A stretch of 64,000 bases of DNA from Tabrizicola_A sp964393035 (GCA_964393035.1 CAYMRX010000005.1:327252-391251), one strand, 5' to 3'; shown: positions 7,930 to 17,325, numbered from the stretch's first letter. Notes: generated by a model not told the origin, from the sequence alone. Numbers and translations: made by a program.

Positions 7930-9195
7930 ATGACGTTGAGCTTTTCACCGGACCGGATCGAAACCTGGCCGATTGCCCGCCTGCAGCCTTACGCGAAAAA
8001 CGCGAAGGTGCACGGCGCAGACCAGGTCGCGAAGATCGCCGCCAGCATGGCCGAGTTCGGCTGGACCGTGCCCTGCCTCGTCGGCGAGGACGGTGAATTG
8101 ATCGCAGGCCACGGCCGGGTGCTGGCAGCCACGCAGCTTGGGCTCACCGACGCGCCGGTGATCGTGCTCGGGCACCTGACCGAGGCGCAGCGCCGAGCCT
8201 ATCGTCTGGCGGACAACAAACTCACAGAGCTTGGAAGCTGGGATGAAGCTTTGCTCTCGGCCGAATTGCAGGAGTTGCTGGCCGAAGATTACGACGTGTC
8301 ACTGATCGGGTTTGACGATAGCGAACTTGATGCCTTGCTTGCAGGCGAAGGCGGGGAGACGACTGACACCCGTGAGGCCGAGGATGCGGTTCCCGAGCCG
8401 CAGGAAGAGCCGATTAGCCGTCCTGGCGATCTCTGGCTCCTCGGCAACCACCGGCTTCTCTGCGGCGATGCGACTGTTTCCACCGATGTAGATCGGCTTC
8501 TGGACGGGACGCAGGCGGATCTCTGTTTTTGCGATCCGCCCTATAACGTCGATTATGCCGGGGGCGCTGGCGCGGAAAAAGCTGGCAAGGGGCGGCGGAT
8601 CAAGAACGACGCTCTCGGTGATGCGTTCGGTCAGTTCCTCCAAGACGCCTGTGTGCTGATCAACCTGCATACGCGAGGCGCGGTCTATATCTGCATGTCC
8701 TCCAGCGAGTTGCATACCTTGCAGGCGGCGTTCAAAGCGGCGGGCGGACACTGGTCGACCTTCGTGATTTGGGCCAAGGACCGGTTCACGCTCGGGCGTG
8801 CTGATTACCAGCGGCAATACGAGCCGATCCTCTATGGCTGGCCAGAGAGCGCGAAGCGCCATTGGTGCGGTGACCGTGATCAAGGCGATGTCTGGCAGAT
8901 CGCACGCCCCCATAAGAACGACCTGCATCCGACCATGAAACCCGTGGCGCTGGTGGAGCGGGCGATCCGCAATTCCAGCCGGCGGGGCGATCTTGTTTTT
9001 GACCCCTTTGGCGGCAGCGGCACAACGCTGATCGCGGCAGAGACCACGGGGCGTCGGGCGGCGCTCTTGGAACTCGATCCCCGATATGTCGATGTGATTG
9101 TCCGGCGCTGGCAGCAGTTCACGGGCAAGGAGGCCGTGCTTGAAGGGTGCGGTACGACCTTCGCCACGCTGAAGTCGAAACGCGAGGGCAAATGA
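7930..9195 (+). CDS. ParB-like domain fused to DNA (N4/N6) methyltransferase
   Basis: A 421-residue protein. Residues about 10-100 form a ParB/sulfiredoxin-like domain (IAGHGRVLAATQLGL). The methyltransferase follows with catalytic DPPY (CDPPYNVDY) ahead of the SAM-binding motif FDPFGGSGTT near the C-terminus, i.e. beta-type motif order. It probably methylates phage DNA against host restriction; no partner endonuclease is seen, so it is an orphan. The ATG at 7930 opens directly on the ParB-like domain; 19 upstream in-frame residues are rejected. Its stop overlaps the next gene. Confidence 0.9.
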   Translation: MTLSFSPDRIETWPIARLQPYAKNAKVHGADQVAKIAASMAEFGWTVPCLVGEDGELIAGHGRVLAATQLGLTDAPVIVLGHLTEAQRRAYRLADNKLTELGSWDEALLSAELQELLAEDYDVSLIGFDDSELDALLAGEGGETTDTREAEDAVPEPQEEPISRPGDLWLLGNHRLLCGDATVSTDVDRLLDGTQADLCFCDPPYNVDYAGGAGAEKAGKGRRIKNDALGDAFGQFLQDACVLINLHTRGAVYICMSSSELHTLQAAFKAAGGHWSTFVIWAKDRFTLGRADYQRQYEPILYGWPESAKRHWCGDRDQGDVWQIARPHKNDLHPTMKPVALVERAIRNSSRRGDLVFDPFGGSGTTLIAAETTGRRAALLELDPRYVDVIVRRWQQFTGKEAVLEGCGTTFATLKSKREGK

Positions 9196-9419
9196 AACAG
9201 TCCCGCCTCATGTCGCTGGTCGAGGCTGTCGCCAATGTGATCGTCGGCTACGGCGTTGCGGTCGTGACGCAGATCCTGATCTTCCCGATCTTCGGTCTGC
9301 ACACGACGCTCGCGCAAAATCTGCAAATGGGCTTGCTGTTCACCGCCGTCAGCTTGGCTCGCTCGTTCCTGCTACGGCGGCTCTTCGAGGCCATTCGGGT
9401 GGCAAAATCCGAGGGCTAG
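9192..9419 (+). CDS. Small membrane protein, DUF7220-like
   Basis: A 75-residue protein with two predicted membrane segments (VEAVANVIVGYGVAVVTQILIF and LQMGLLFTAVSLARSFLL). It resembles DUF7220 phage proteins by its MKQSRLMSLVEA opening. ATG 9192 overlaps the TGA of the methyltransferase. Function unknown. Confidence 0.75.
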   Translation: MKQSRLMSLVEAVANVIVGYGVAVVTQILIFPIFGLHTTLAQNLQMGLLFTAVSLARSFLLRRLFEAIRVAKSEG

Positions 9420-9643
9420 ATCAGGCCGAGGTCTTTCAGGCAGTTTGCCGTATCCATCAGCTGGTGGGTCGGAACCTCGACCGTGATCGTGAAGCTGTCG
9501 GCGAAGGTTTTGCCGTAGATGCCTCCATCGTCCATCAGGGCCATTTCGATCTCCTCAAGGACGAGGGTGATGCGGCTGCGATCAAAATGCTCAGGCAATT
9601 TCCGGATGGGGAGCCGAATGCTGGTGGTTTCCATGGGGGTCAC
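9416..9643 (-). CDS. Hypothetical protein
   Basis: A 75-residue protein with a mixed alpha/beta appearance (ITLVLEEIEMALMDDGGIYGK). It overlaps the start of the next minus-strand gene by 4 bases, and the two form a small minus-strand operon between methyltransferase and terminase genes. No family recognised. Confidence 0.6.
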   Translation of the reverse strand: MTPMETTSIRLPIRKLPEHFDRSRITLVLEEIEMALMDDGGIYGKTFADSFTITVEVPTHQLMDTANCLKDLGLI

Positions 9644-9882
9644 TCCGCGTGCTCGCCTTCCTTGAAGGCGCTGTCAGTGATGCGCTTCAGGAGTTCAGCG
9701 TAATAGTCGAGGTTGCCGACATGGCCCCAATGGACCTCGTCGGGGTGGGTATCGAAATGCTCATCGCTCAGCGCCTGTAGGCGCGCGAGCATGGTGTCGA
9801 TCTCTGCCTTTTTCTCGATGAACGCGGTCAAGGCTGCGGCCTGGTTCCGGCGCGGTTCTCGGGTGCGGTTCAGGCGGGTCAT
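9640..9882 (-). CDS. Hypothetical protein
   Basis: An 80-residue protein, probably helical, with a basic N-terminus (MTRLNRTREPRRNQ) and a predicted helical middle. First gene of a two-gene minus-strand unit divergent from the terminase genes. No family recognised; translational overlap with its neighbour supports it. Confidence 0.6.
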   Translation of the reverse strand: MTRLNRTREPRRNQAAALTAFIEKKAEIDTMLARLQALSDEHFDTHPDEVHWGHVGNLDYYAELLKRITDSAFKEGEHAE

Positions 9883-9995
9883 GGCGGTGGCTCCTCAGGC
9901 CGATCTTTCATCCGTTTCTGAACCCAGGTTCGCTCTGATGCGGAGGCTTATCAACGATATAAGAGCATGATTTCGAATGATAATCGGAGCGCGAC

Positions 9996-10556
9996 ATGGA
10001 GGGCATGAGCGAGCGCCAATACGCGGCCCGTGTCGGCCTTTCGCGCGGCGCGGTCCAGAAAGCCAAGGCATCCGGGCGGCTGGTTCTGCATGACGATGGC
10101 AGCATCGATGTGGTTGCCAGCGATGCCCTGCGCATTCAGGCGACAGACCCGTCAAAAACCCGCAAAACCCCGCAGCCGAACCTGAAGCCCGTTTCCGAGG
10201 CGGCGGTCTCCGCCGTCGGCGATACGCTCCGCGAACAGGGGCTGAGCGCACCGCAGGTGGGCGGTGGGACGACATTTCTGCAGGCGAAAACCGCAAACGA
10301 GGTGCTGAAAGCACAAGAGCGGCGGATCCGGCTGCAAAAGCTCAAGGGGGAACTGATCGACCGGGCGCGCGCTCTGTCGCTGGTGTTTCGGCTCGCCCGA
10401 CAGGAACGCGATGTCTGGGTCAACTGGCCTGCTCGTGCGGCAGCTCTCATGGCCGCCGACCTCGGTGTAGAGCCTGCGGCCATGCAGAAGGTTTTGGAAA
10501 AACATGTCCGTGCCCAGCTCGACGATCTCGCCGAGGTCAAACCCGACCTTCGGTGA
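9996..10556 (+). CDS. Terminase small subunit-like DNA-binding protein
   Basis: A 186-residue protein. The N-terminal MSERQYAARVGLSRGAVQKAKASGRL is a winged-helix segment like that of the lambda Nu1 family, and a coiled-coil-prone stretch (LKAQERRIRLQKLKGELIDR) follows, as expected for an oligomerising small terminase. It would recognise the packaging site and recruit the large subunit encoded next. The 3' end overlaps the terminase large subunit gene by 53 bases. Confidence 0.75.
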   Translation: MEGMSERQYAARVGLSRGAVQKAKASGRLVLHDDGSIDVVASDALRIQATDPSKTRKTPQPNLKPVSEAAVSAVGDTLREQGLSAPQVGGGTTFLQAKTANEVLKAQERRIRLQKLKGELIDRARALSLVFRLARQERDVWVNWPARAAALMAADLGVEPAAMQKVLEKHVRAQLDDLAEVKPDLR

Positions 10557-12522
10557 TGCGCACGCCTCAAGTAGCGAAACGGTAGGCGAACAACTTGCCG
10601 ATTTCGACGGCGCAGCCGAGATCCTTCGTGCCTGGCGTGCTGGCCTTACGCCAGATTCCGATCTGACCGTCTCTGAATGGGCTGATCGGCACCGGATGCT
10701 GTCGGGGCGGTCGGCCGCAGAACCCGGGCGATATCGCACCATGCGTACGCCCTATATGCGCGAGATCATGGACCGGCTCAGCCCTAGCGATCCAACACAA
10801 CGCGTGGTGTTCATGAAAGCCGCACAGGTCGGAGCGACCGAAGCCGGTAACAACTGGATCGGCTTTGCGATCCATCAGGCGCCAGGGCCAATGTTGGCGG
10901 TCCAGCCGACGGTGGAACTCGCCAAGCGAAACTCGCGCCAGCGGGTTGATCCGCTGATCGAGGAAAGCCCCGAACTCCGGGAGAAGGTCAAACCCGCCCG
11001 ATCCCGCGACGCGGGCAATACGATGCTGTCCAAGGAATTCGCGGGTGGCATTCTGATCATGACGGGCGCGAACTCGGCGGTCGGGCTGCGCTCGACCCCG
11101 GCGCGCTACATCTTCCTCGACGAGGTCGATGCCTATCCAGCCTCGGCCGACGAGGAAGGCGATCCGGTTTCGCTGGCCGAGGCGCGGTCGCTGACCTTCG
11201 CGCATCGGCGCAAAATCCTGCTGGTGTCGACCCCGACGATCCGGGGGCTGAGCCGGATCGAGCGCGAGTTCGAGGCTTCTGACCAGCGGCGCTTTTTCGT
11301 GCCATGCCCGCATTGCGACGCGATGCAATGGCTGAAGTTCGACCGGCTGCAGTGGCAAAAGGGGAAGCCCGAGACGGCCGAATATCACTGCGAGGTCTGC
11401 GATAGGACCATTGCTGAGCACCATAAGACGGCAATGCTGGAAGCCGGTGAATGGCGTGCAACCAGCACATCCGCCGACCCGAAAACCGTGGGGTATCATC
11501 TCTCTGCCCTCTACTCCCCCATCGGCTGGATGAGTTGGATGCAGATCGCCCGGGCCTGGGAGGCAGCACAGGGCTCGGACGAGGCAATCAAGGCCTTCCG
11601 CAACACGACCCTTGGCGAGACCTGGATCGAAACAGGTGAAGCGCCTGACTGGCAGCGGCTCTATGACCGCCGCGAGACTTGGAAACCCGGAACGGTTCCG
11701 GCGGGCGGGCTCTTCCTGACGGCCGGGGCCGATGTGCAGAAGGACCGGATCGAGGTCGATGTCTGGGCCTGGGGGCGAGGTCTCGAAAGCTGGCTCGTCG
11801 ATCACATCGTCATCGAGGGCGGCCCGGATCGGCCCGATGCGTGGTCAGACCTGACCGCGCTTTTGGAACGCAGCTGGCCCCACGAATGTGGGGCGCATCT
11901 GAAGATCGCCCGGCTTGCCATCGACACCGGCTATGAGGCCCCGGCGGTCTATGCCTGGTCACGAAAAGTCGGCTTCGCACAAGTGGCCCCGATTAAAGGG
12001 GTCGAAGGGTTCAACCGCTCGAGCCCGGTCTCGGGTCCGACCTTCGTCGATGCGACGATCGGCGGTAAACGGCTCCGGCGTGGCGCCCGGCTCTGGACGG
12101 TGGCTGTCTCAACCTTCAAGGCAGAAACTTACCGCTTCCTGCGGCTGGATCGGCCGACGGACGAGGAACGCGCAGAAGGGGCGGTGTTTCCACCGGGAAC
12201 AATCCACCTGCCGAAATGGGTGGAAACCGAATGGCTGAAACAGGTCGTGGCGGAACAGCTGGTGACGGTCCGCACGAAACGCGGCTTTGCCAAGCTCGAA
12301 TGGCAGAAATTGCGTGAACGGAATGAAGCCCTCGACTGCCGGGTCTACGCCCGCGCGGCCGCGTGGATCCTCGGCGCTGACCGCTGGTCAAATGCACGAT
12401 GGGAAGAATTGGCGGCGCAGTTTGCGGTCGCTGATGCAGGTGGCGCCGCGACCGGAGCGGCGTTGCAATCGCCCCGCAAAGCACAGGTCCGCCGCGTCGC
12501 ACGGTCAACGTATATGGGATGA
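10504..12522 (+). CDS. Terminase large subunit, GpA family
   Basis: A 672-residue packaging motor. The ATPase part has a P-loop-like MKAAQVGATEAGNN and Walker B YIFLDEVDAYP; a zinc-finger-like CPHCD...CEVCD follows, and the nuclease domain begins with GADVQKDRIEVDVWAW. The length fits GpA-type terminases. It cuts and translocates phage DNA into the prohead. The ATG at 10504 lies inside the small subunit gene; a TTG further in is possible. It is followed by a minus-strand insertion before the connector gene. Confidence 0.9.
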   Translation: MSVPSSTISPRSNPTFGDAHASSSETVGEQLADFDGAAEILRAWRAGLTPDSDLTVSEWADRHRMLSGRSAAEPGRYRTMRTPYMREIMDRLSPSDPTQRVVFMKAAQVGATEAGNNWIGFAIHQAPGPMLAVQPTVELAKRNSRQRVDPLIEESPELREKVKPARSRDAGNTMLSKEFAGGILIMTGANSAVGLRSTPARYIFLDEVDAYPASADEEGDPVSLAEARSLTFAHRRKILLVSTPTIRGLSRIEREFEASDQRRFFVPCPHCDAMQWLKFDRLQWQKGKPETAEYHCEVCDRTIAEHHKTAMLEAGEWRATSTSADPKTVGYHLSALYSPIGWMSWMQIARAWEAAQGSDEAIKAFRNTTLGETWIETGEAPDWQRLYDRRETWKPGTVPAGGLFLTAGADVQKDRIEVDVWAWGRGLESWLVDHIVIEGGPDRPDAWSDLTALLERSWPHECGAHLKIARLAIDTGYEAPAVYAWSRKVGFAQVAPIKGVEGFNRSSPVSGPTFVDATIGGKRLRRGARLWTVAVSTFKAETYRFLRLDRPTDEERAEGAVFPPGTIHLPKWVETEWLKQVVAEQLVTVRTKRGFAKLEWQKLRERNEALDCRVYARAAAWILGADRWSNARWEELAAQFAVADAGGAATGAALQSPRKAQVRRVARSTYMG

Positions 12523-12532
12523 GGTCGTGAAA

Positions 12533-13147
12533 TTAGTGCAGCCGCTTCGCGCGGCTGCGCTCGAATGCCTCAAGCGCGGCTTTGCGCTTTTGGGCAATGG
12601 AACGGATGCTTTCGGCAATGCGGTCCGCGCCGAAATCCACAGGATTGAAGGGGCCGCCATACCAGCGCACCAAGTCTTTGCGTTGCGAATGGCGAGGTTT
12701 GGCCATGGCCTCAACGAAGTCCATGAACCCGGGAGGGCCGCCCACATCCTCTGGTGGGGCTGTTCGCTCACCATCAATAAAGGTTGGATAGTCGGTACCG
12801 GGTTGGGCGTTGAGGACCTCCTCCACAATAACACGGTGCTGCCAGTCGTCGCCAAAATCGTAGGTGTAATGCAATTCTGTAATGCCCCGGTCCACAAGGG
12901 TGCCAAGCCGCATTCCTTTGGCTTGGTAAATCTTGCGACCCCAGACAGCGTCCTCAGGATCTGGTTCGCCATAGACGCGTTCGCCAACGGCAAACTGATA
13001 AAGATGGTAGTTCTCCCAGGGCATGACCGCCTGAATGATCTCGTGCAGGGCGCGAAGGTTGGTCGTCAGGCTGACGTCAACGCGCCGCCAGATGCGCGGA
13101 GCGATATGTTCGAGTTCAATCCTGATACGGGCGATCTTGGTGGACAT
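12533..13147 (-). CDS. Plasmid pRiA4b ORF-3 family protein
   Basis: A 204-residue protein with the family's hallmarks: IRIELEHIAPRIWRRVDV at the N-terminus, LHEIIQAVMPWENYHLYQF, and YTYDFGDDWQH in the middle. Molecular function of the family is not known to me. The start at 13147 fits the family; 19 upstream in-frame residues are rejected. It is on the minus strand between terminase and gpW-like genes, all plus, so it behaves as a moron (a gene carried for its own expression), possibly for host fitness or superinfection control (inference). Confidence 0.85.
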   Translation of the reverse strand: MSTKIARIRIELEHIAPRIWRRVDVSLTTNLRALHEIIQAVMPWENYHLYQFAVGERVYGEPDPEDAVWGRKIYQAKGMRLGTLVDRGITELHYTYDFGDDWQHRVIVEEVLNAQPGTDYPTFIDGERTAPPEDVGGPPGFMDFVEAMAKPRHSQRKDLVRWYGGPFNPVDFGADRIAESIRSIAQKRKAALEAFERSRAKRLH

Positions 13148-13194
13148 GGCACGGCCTGACGGTGGTTGCGATCCTAACTTAAAAGGTGATGGCG

Positions 13195-13410
13195 ATGGCC
13201 ACAATCACAGACCTGCGCGCCCGCCGGGAAGCGCTCTCTTCACAACGCGCCTCGGGCGTGGCCCGCGTCAGCTATGACGGCAAGACGGTCGATTATCGCT
13301 CCGTCGCCGAGATCGACCGCGCCATTGAGGCCCTGGATCGCGACATCGCCGCGGCAGAGGGGCGGCGGATCGTGCGGCAGGTGCGCGTGACGACGGCCAA
13401 GGGACTCTAA
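13195..13410 (+). CDS. gpW-like head-tail joining protein
   Basis: A 71-residue protein resembling lambda gpW (MATITDLRARREAL ... YRSVAEIDRAIEALDRDIAAAEG). In lambda this small protein closes the DNA-filled head for tail attachment. The ATG at 13195 follows an AAGG at 13183-13186 with 8 bases of spacing; a GTG at 13186 and an ATG at 13189 are less likely alternatives. The portal gene follows after 2 bases. Confidence 0.8.
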   Translation: MATITDLRARREALSSQRASGVARVSYDGKTVDYRSVAEIDRAIEALDRDIAAAEGRRIVRQVRVTTAKGL

Positions 13411-13412
13411 CG

Positions 13413-14924
13413 GTGATGGGGATGTTCGACATGTTCCGCCGCCCCAAGCCGGGCGGCCCTGAAGCCATGCGCGCGCGGCTTGAGGGGGCGATGGCCAAGC
13501 GCCGCTTGCGCGGCTGGAACCCGCCCTTGGAAAACATCAATGCGCTGGTCGCCTCGGGTGGGCCGCGACTGCTGGCCCGCTCCCGCGAGCTGGTCGTCAC
13601 CAACGGTTATGCCGCTAATGCCTGCGAGGCCTTCGCCGCCAATTTGGTGGGCGATGGCATCAAACCCTCGTCGCTTATCACGGATGCGGCGCTGCGCGAC
13701 CAGGTCCAGAAGCTCTGGCTCGCCTGGACGGACGAGGCAGATGCCGATGGTCTTACCGATTTCTACGGTCTGCAAGCTATGGTCGCGCGCGAGATGTTTG
13801 TCGCAGGCGAATGCTTTGTGCGCCTGCGGCCGCGCCGGGCGGAAGACGGGCTGCTGGTGCCGCTGCAATTGCAGCTTCTGCAATCCGAGATGCTGCCCTT
13901 CGAGAAAACCGAAACGGACCCGAATGGGAACCGCATCCGCTGCGGGATCGAGTTTGACCTGATTGGGAGGCGCGTAGCCTATCACTTCCGCCGCCGCCAT
14001 CCGGGCGACAGCACGGACCAGCGGGTGGCGGTGCCGGACACGGTGCGGGTGCCTGCCGAGGAGGTTTTGCACATCTACCGGCCCATTGATGCCGGCCAAA
14101 TCAGAGGCCTGCCGCATGTGGCGCCTGCAATGGTGCGGCTCTTCCTCTTGGACCAATACGACGACGCCGAGCTCGATCGCAAAAAGACCGCGGCGATGTT
14201 CGCAGGCTTCATCACCAAGACGGCACCCGAGGACCCGATGATGGGCGAAGGCGAGGCAGGTCTCGATGGAGCCGCCATCGCCAGCCTCGAGCCGGGCACC
14301 ATGCAGGTGCTGCTGCCGGGCGAGGATGTGAAGTTCTCGAGCCCCGCTGATGTCGGCGGCGGCTATGAGGCGTTCCAATACCGGACGCTGCTCGCGGTCT
14401 CGGCCTCGCTGGGGCTGCCGTATCACCTCGTCACCGGCGATGTTCGGCAGGCGAATTATTCGAGCTTGCGGGCCGAACTGGTCGAGTTCCGCCGCCGCAT
14501 CGGGCAGTTGCAGCACGGGGTCATCGCCCATCAGCTCTGCCGCCCAATCTGGCGGCGCTGGCTTGAAACGGCTGTTCTCTCAGGCGCCTTGGATGCAAAT
14601 CCGGTTGTCGCGCGGCCCGTGCAATGGATCCCGCCGCGGTGGGATTGGGTCGATCCGCTCAAAGACATTCAGGCGCAGGTGCTGGCGATGGAAGCGGGCC
14701 TGACCTCACGGCGCAAGGTGGTCGAGGCCACCGGCTATGACATCGAAGAGGTCGACCGCGAGAATGCCTCTGATGCCAAGCGCGCGGCCGACTTGGGCCT
14801 GACCTATCGCGCCAGCCCCGGCGAAATCCAGGGGGCAAGGGCAACGCCCGTCCAAGAGCCCACCCCGAATTCTAGTGACGGACCGTCCGACAGTAACTCG
14901 GGCACCGACCTACAACAGGAGTAA
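13413..14924 (+). CDS. Phage portal protein, lambda family
   Basis: A protein of about 503 residues. Portal signatures of the lambda gpB group are visible: RELVVTNGYAANACEAFAANLVGDG near the N-terminus, MVAREMFVAGECFVRL, and the conserved YSSLRAELVEFRR near residue 355. It forms the dodecameric DNA channel at the capsid vertex and docks the terminase. GTG at 13413 and ATG at 13416 are adjacent start options. Confidence 0.93.
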   Translation: MMGMFDMFRRPKPGGPEAMRARLEGAMAKRRLRGWNPPLENINALVASGGPRLLARSRELVVTNGYAANACEAFAANLVGDGIKPSSLITDAALRDQVQKLWLAWTDEADADGLTDFYGLQAMVAREMFVAGECFVRLRPRRAEDGLLVPLQLQLLQSEMLPFEKTETDPNGNRIRCGIEFDLIGRRVAYHFRRRHPGDSTDQRVAVPDTVRVPAEEVLHIYRPIDAGQIRGLPHVAPAMVRLFLLDQYDDAELDRKKTAAMFAGFITKTAPEDPMMGEGEAGLDGAAIASLEPGTMQVLLPGEDVKFSSPADVGGGYEAFQYRTLLAVSASLGLPYHLVTGDVRQANYSSLRAELVEFRRRIGQLQHGVIAHQLCRPIWRRWLETAVLSGALDANPVVARPVQWIPPRWDWVDPLKDIQAQVLAMEAGLTSRRKVVEATGYDIEEVDRENASDAKRAADLGLTYRASPGEIQGARATPVQEPTPNSSDGPSDSNSGTDLQQE

Positions 14925-14928
14925 CCCC

Positions 14929-15909
14929 ATGAAATCCTGGTACACGATCCGTGCCCGCACCTCGGGCACGGAAGTGCTGATCTATGACGAAATCGGCGCC
15001 TATGGCGTCACGGCGAAAGGCTTTCTGGCCGAACTCGGTGCGCTGCCCGATGATGCGGCGATTGATCTGCGCCTCAACAGCCCCGGCGGCTCGGTCTTTG
15101 ACGCGGTCGCCATTTACAACGCGTTGAAGCGGCACACGGGCGACATCACCGTCTGGATTGATGGCATCGCGGCCTCGGCGGCAAGCTACATTGCCATGGC
15201 GGGTGACACCATCGTCATGCCGGAAAACGCCTTCCTGATGATCCATGACCCTTCGGGGCTGGTCATGGGCACGGCCGAGGACATGCGGGCCACGGCGGAA
15301 GCGCTCGACAAGGTGAAGGGCAGCCTGATCCAGGGCTATGCCGCGAAGTCGGGCAAAGCCGACGATGAAATCGCCACCCTGATGGCGGCCGAAACCTGGC
15401 TTGATGCCAAGGACGCGCTGGACTTCGGGCTCATCGACCGCATCGCCGAGCCCGTGAAACTCGCCGCCTCCTTTGATGTGGCGCGGTTCCGCAACGCGCC
15501 GCCGGAAGTGGTCGAGGCAGCAAGTGAACCCGACGGCGCTGCGGCCTCTGAGGACAGGACTGAGGGTGTTGCAGACGCCAACACCCAGCCTGACCTCGCA
15601 ACCGTTGAACCTGAAGAACCGCCTTCGGGCGACGATAATCCAATTGCCTCGGATGCCGTTGTGATCCGCGCCGAAGCCATCGCCCATGCGCGGGCCGTGA
15701 TCGATCTCTGTCGCCTTGCTGGTCAGCCGCAGATGGCAGGGCGCTTCCTCGAGGAGGACGCCGGCCTCGACGATGTCCGAAACCGGCTCCTCGCCGTGAA
15801 GGCCGAGGCAACTCCCGACATCACCGCTGCGCATGCCCAGCCCGGGCGGGCAGCCGCCACCCAATCCTGGGGCGATGTGATCGCCCGCACTTTCAAGACG
15901 AAAGGCTAA
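14929..15909 (+). CDS. ClpP-like head maturation protease (S49/ClpP fold)
   Basis: A 326-residue protein. ClpP-type catalytic residues are visible: Ser83 in IDGIAASAAS and His106 in LMIHDPSG, with LNSPGGSVFDA ahead of them. It would cleave scaffold and capsid precursors; the poorly conserved C-terminal half (about 200-326) may itself act as scaffold, as lambda gpC/Nu3 does (inference). AGGAG at 14917-14921 with 7 bases of spacing fixes the start at 14929 rather than at 14875 inside the portal gene. Confidence 0.9.
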   Translation: MKSWYTIRARTSGTEVLIYDEIGAYGVTAKGFLAELGALPDDAAIDLRLNSPGGSVFDAVAIYNALKRHTGDITVWIDGIAASAASYIAMAGDTIVMPENAFLMIHDPSGLVMGTAEDMRATAEALDKVKGSLIQGYAAKSGKADDEIATLMAAETWLDAKDALDFGLIDRIAEPVKLAASFDVARFRNAPPEVVEAASEPDGAAASEDRTEGVADANTQPDLATVEPEEPPSGDDNPIASDAVVIRAEAIAHARAVIDLCRLAGQPQMAGRFLEEDAGLDDVRNRLLAVKAEATPDITAAHAQPGRAAATQSWGDVIARTFKTKG

Positions 15910-15915
15910 CGCATC

Positions 15916-16287
15916 ATGACCACGCTGACTGAAGGCAAACACGCGGGCGGCTTCCTCGTCTGGGAAGTCTTGCGCGATTACACCCGAGAAACCGTCATCC
16001 TCGCCTCCGGGGCGGGAAAGCTCGAGCACGGCACGGTGCTTGGCAAGATCACCACCGGTGGCAAGTTCACGGCCCTCGCGCCTGCGGCCACGAACGGCAG
16101 CCAGACTGCCGCCGGTATCCTTTGGGCTGGAGTCGAAGCTTCTGCTGTCGATGCGCCTGCTGTCGCAATCCTGCGCGGCCCTGCCATCGTCAATCGGCAC
16201 GAGATCGTCTGGCCCGAGGGCGCGACCGAGGCGCAGATCACCGCCGCCACCACGGCGCTTGCCACAATCGGCATCATCCTGCGCTGA
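15916..16287 (+). CDS. Head decoration protein, gpD-like
   Basis: A 123-residue protein of the lambda gpD type (FLVWEVLRDYTRETVIL, GKITTGGKFTAL, GILWAGVEAS). Such proteins trimerise on the capsid surface and stabilise it against DNA pressure. Placed between protease and major capsid genes as in lambda. Confidence 0.85.
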   Translation: MTTLTEGKHAGGFLVWEVLRDYTRETVILASGAGKLEHGTVLGKITTGGKFTALAPAATNGSQTAAGILWAGVEASAVDAPAVAILRGPAIVNRHEIVWPEGATEAQITAATTALATIGIILR

Positions 16288-16311
16288 GCCTGAGAGAGAA
16301 AGGACATCCCC

Positions 16312-17325
16312 ATGGCAACCATGGACATCTTCGAGGGCGACGCCTTCAGCATCATCGAGCTCACCCGGGCTCTGGAAAATATCCCCTTCAAACCGGCGAT
16401 CCTGTCGGGCTCTGGCCTCTTTGGCTCGCGCGGCGTGCGCCAACGCACCGTTATGATCGAAAGCCGCGATGGCACGCTGTCGCTGATCCCGTTCTCGGAA
16501 CGCGGCTCCGCCTATGAACAGCAGGTGCCCGAGCGCCGTGACATGCGGGCGTTCGTCTGCCGCCAGTTCAAGAAGCAGGACGTGCTCTGGGCCTCGGAAA
16601 TCCAGGCCATCCGTGACTTCGGTTCGGAAACCGCCACCCAGCAGGTGCAGATCGAAGTGGCCCGCAAGATGGGTCGCTTGCGCAACGACGCCGAGGCCAC
16701 CTTCGAATTCCACCTCTTCAACGGCATCCAGGGCGTGGTGAAGGACCCGAAGGACGGGGCAACGGTCATCAACTATTACACCGAGTTCGGCATCACCCCG
16801 GCCACCGAGGTCGACTTTGATCTTGATAACGCAAGCCCGGCCTCGGGCGCGCTCAGGAAACGCTGTCAGGCGCTGATCGAAAGCGTCGAGGACAGTCTCG
16901 GCGGTCTCGCGGCCGGTCAGGTGCAGCTCCGCGCCGAATGCGGCTCGGCCTTCTTTGCCGATCTCGTGGCCCACAAAGAAGTACGTGAGACCTATCTCAA
17001 CACCGCCGCTGCCGCCGATCTGCGCGGCCGCGTGGGCGAAGAGGTCAGCTTTGGCGGCATCACCTTCCGCCGTTATCGCGGTGGGCTTGGCTTCGGCGTG
17101 CCGACCGACAAGGCGTATTTCTACCCCGAGGGGGTAGAGGGGCTCTTCGAGATCTACTACGCCCCGGCCGACACCTTCGAGACGGTGAACACGCTGGGCC
17201 TGCCACTCTATGCGCGGATGATCCCGGATCGTGACCGCGACGAATGGGTGCGCCTCGAGATCGAAAGCAACCCGCTGCCGATCTGTACCCGGCCGCAGGT
17301 GCTGCGCTCGGCCAAGCGGACCTGA
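16312..17325 (+). CDS. Major capsid protein, gpE-like
   Basis: A 337-residue protein of the lambda gpE family: MDIFEGDAFSIIELTRALENIPF at the N-terminus, VPERRDMRAF and DKAYFYPEGVEGLFEIYYAPAD near the C-terminus. It forms the HK97-fold capsid shell. A good AGAGAAAGGA ribosome binding site precedes the ATG. Its stop overlaps the next start (TGATG). Confidence 0.93.
   Translation: MATMDIFEGDAFSIIELTRALENIPFKPAILSGSGLFGSRGVRQRTVMIESRDGTLSLIPFSERGSAYEQQVPERRDMRAFVCRQFKKQDVLWASEIQAIRDFGSETATQQVQIEVARKMGRLRNDAEATFEFHLFNGIQGVVKDPKDGATVINYYTEFGITPATEVDFDLDNASPASGALRKRCQALIESVEDSLGGLAAGQVQLRAECGSAFFADLVAHKEVRETYLNTAAAADLRGRVGEEVSFGGITFRRYRGGLGFGVPTDKAYFYPEGVEGLFEIYYAPADTFETVNTLGLPLYARMIPDRDRDEWVRLEIESNPLPICTRPQVLRSAKRT

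Noticed and set aside
14872..16974. 700-codon open frame on the minus strand across protease and capsid genes
   Set aside because: It lies opposite well-supported portal/protease/gpD/gpE genes, has no domain, and reflects the high third-position GC of the coding strand.
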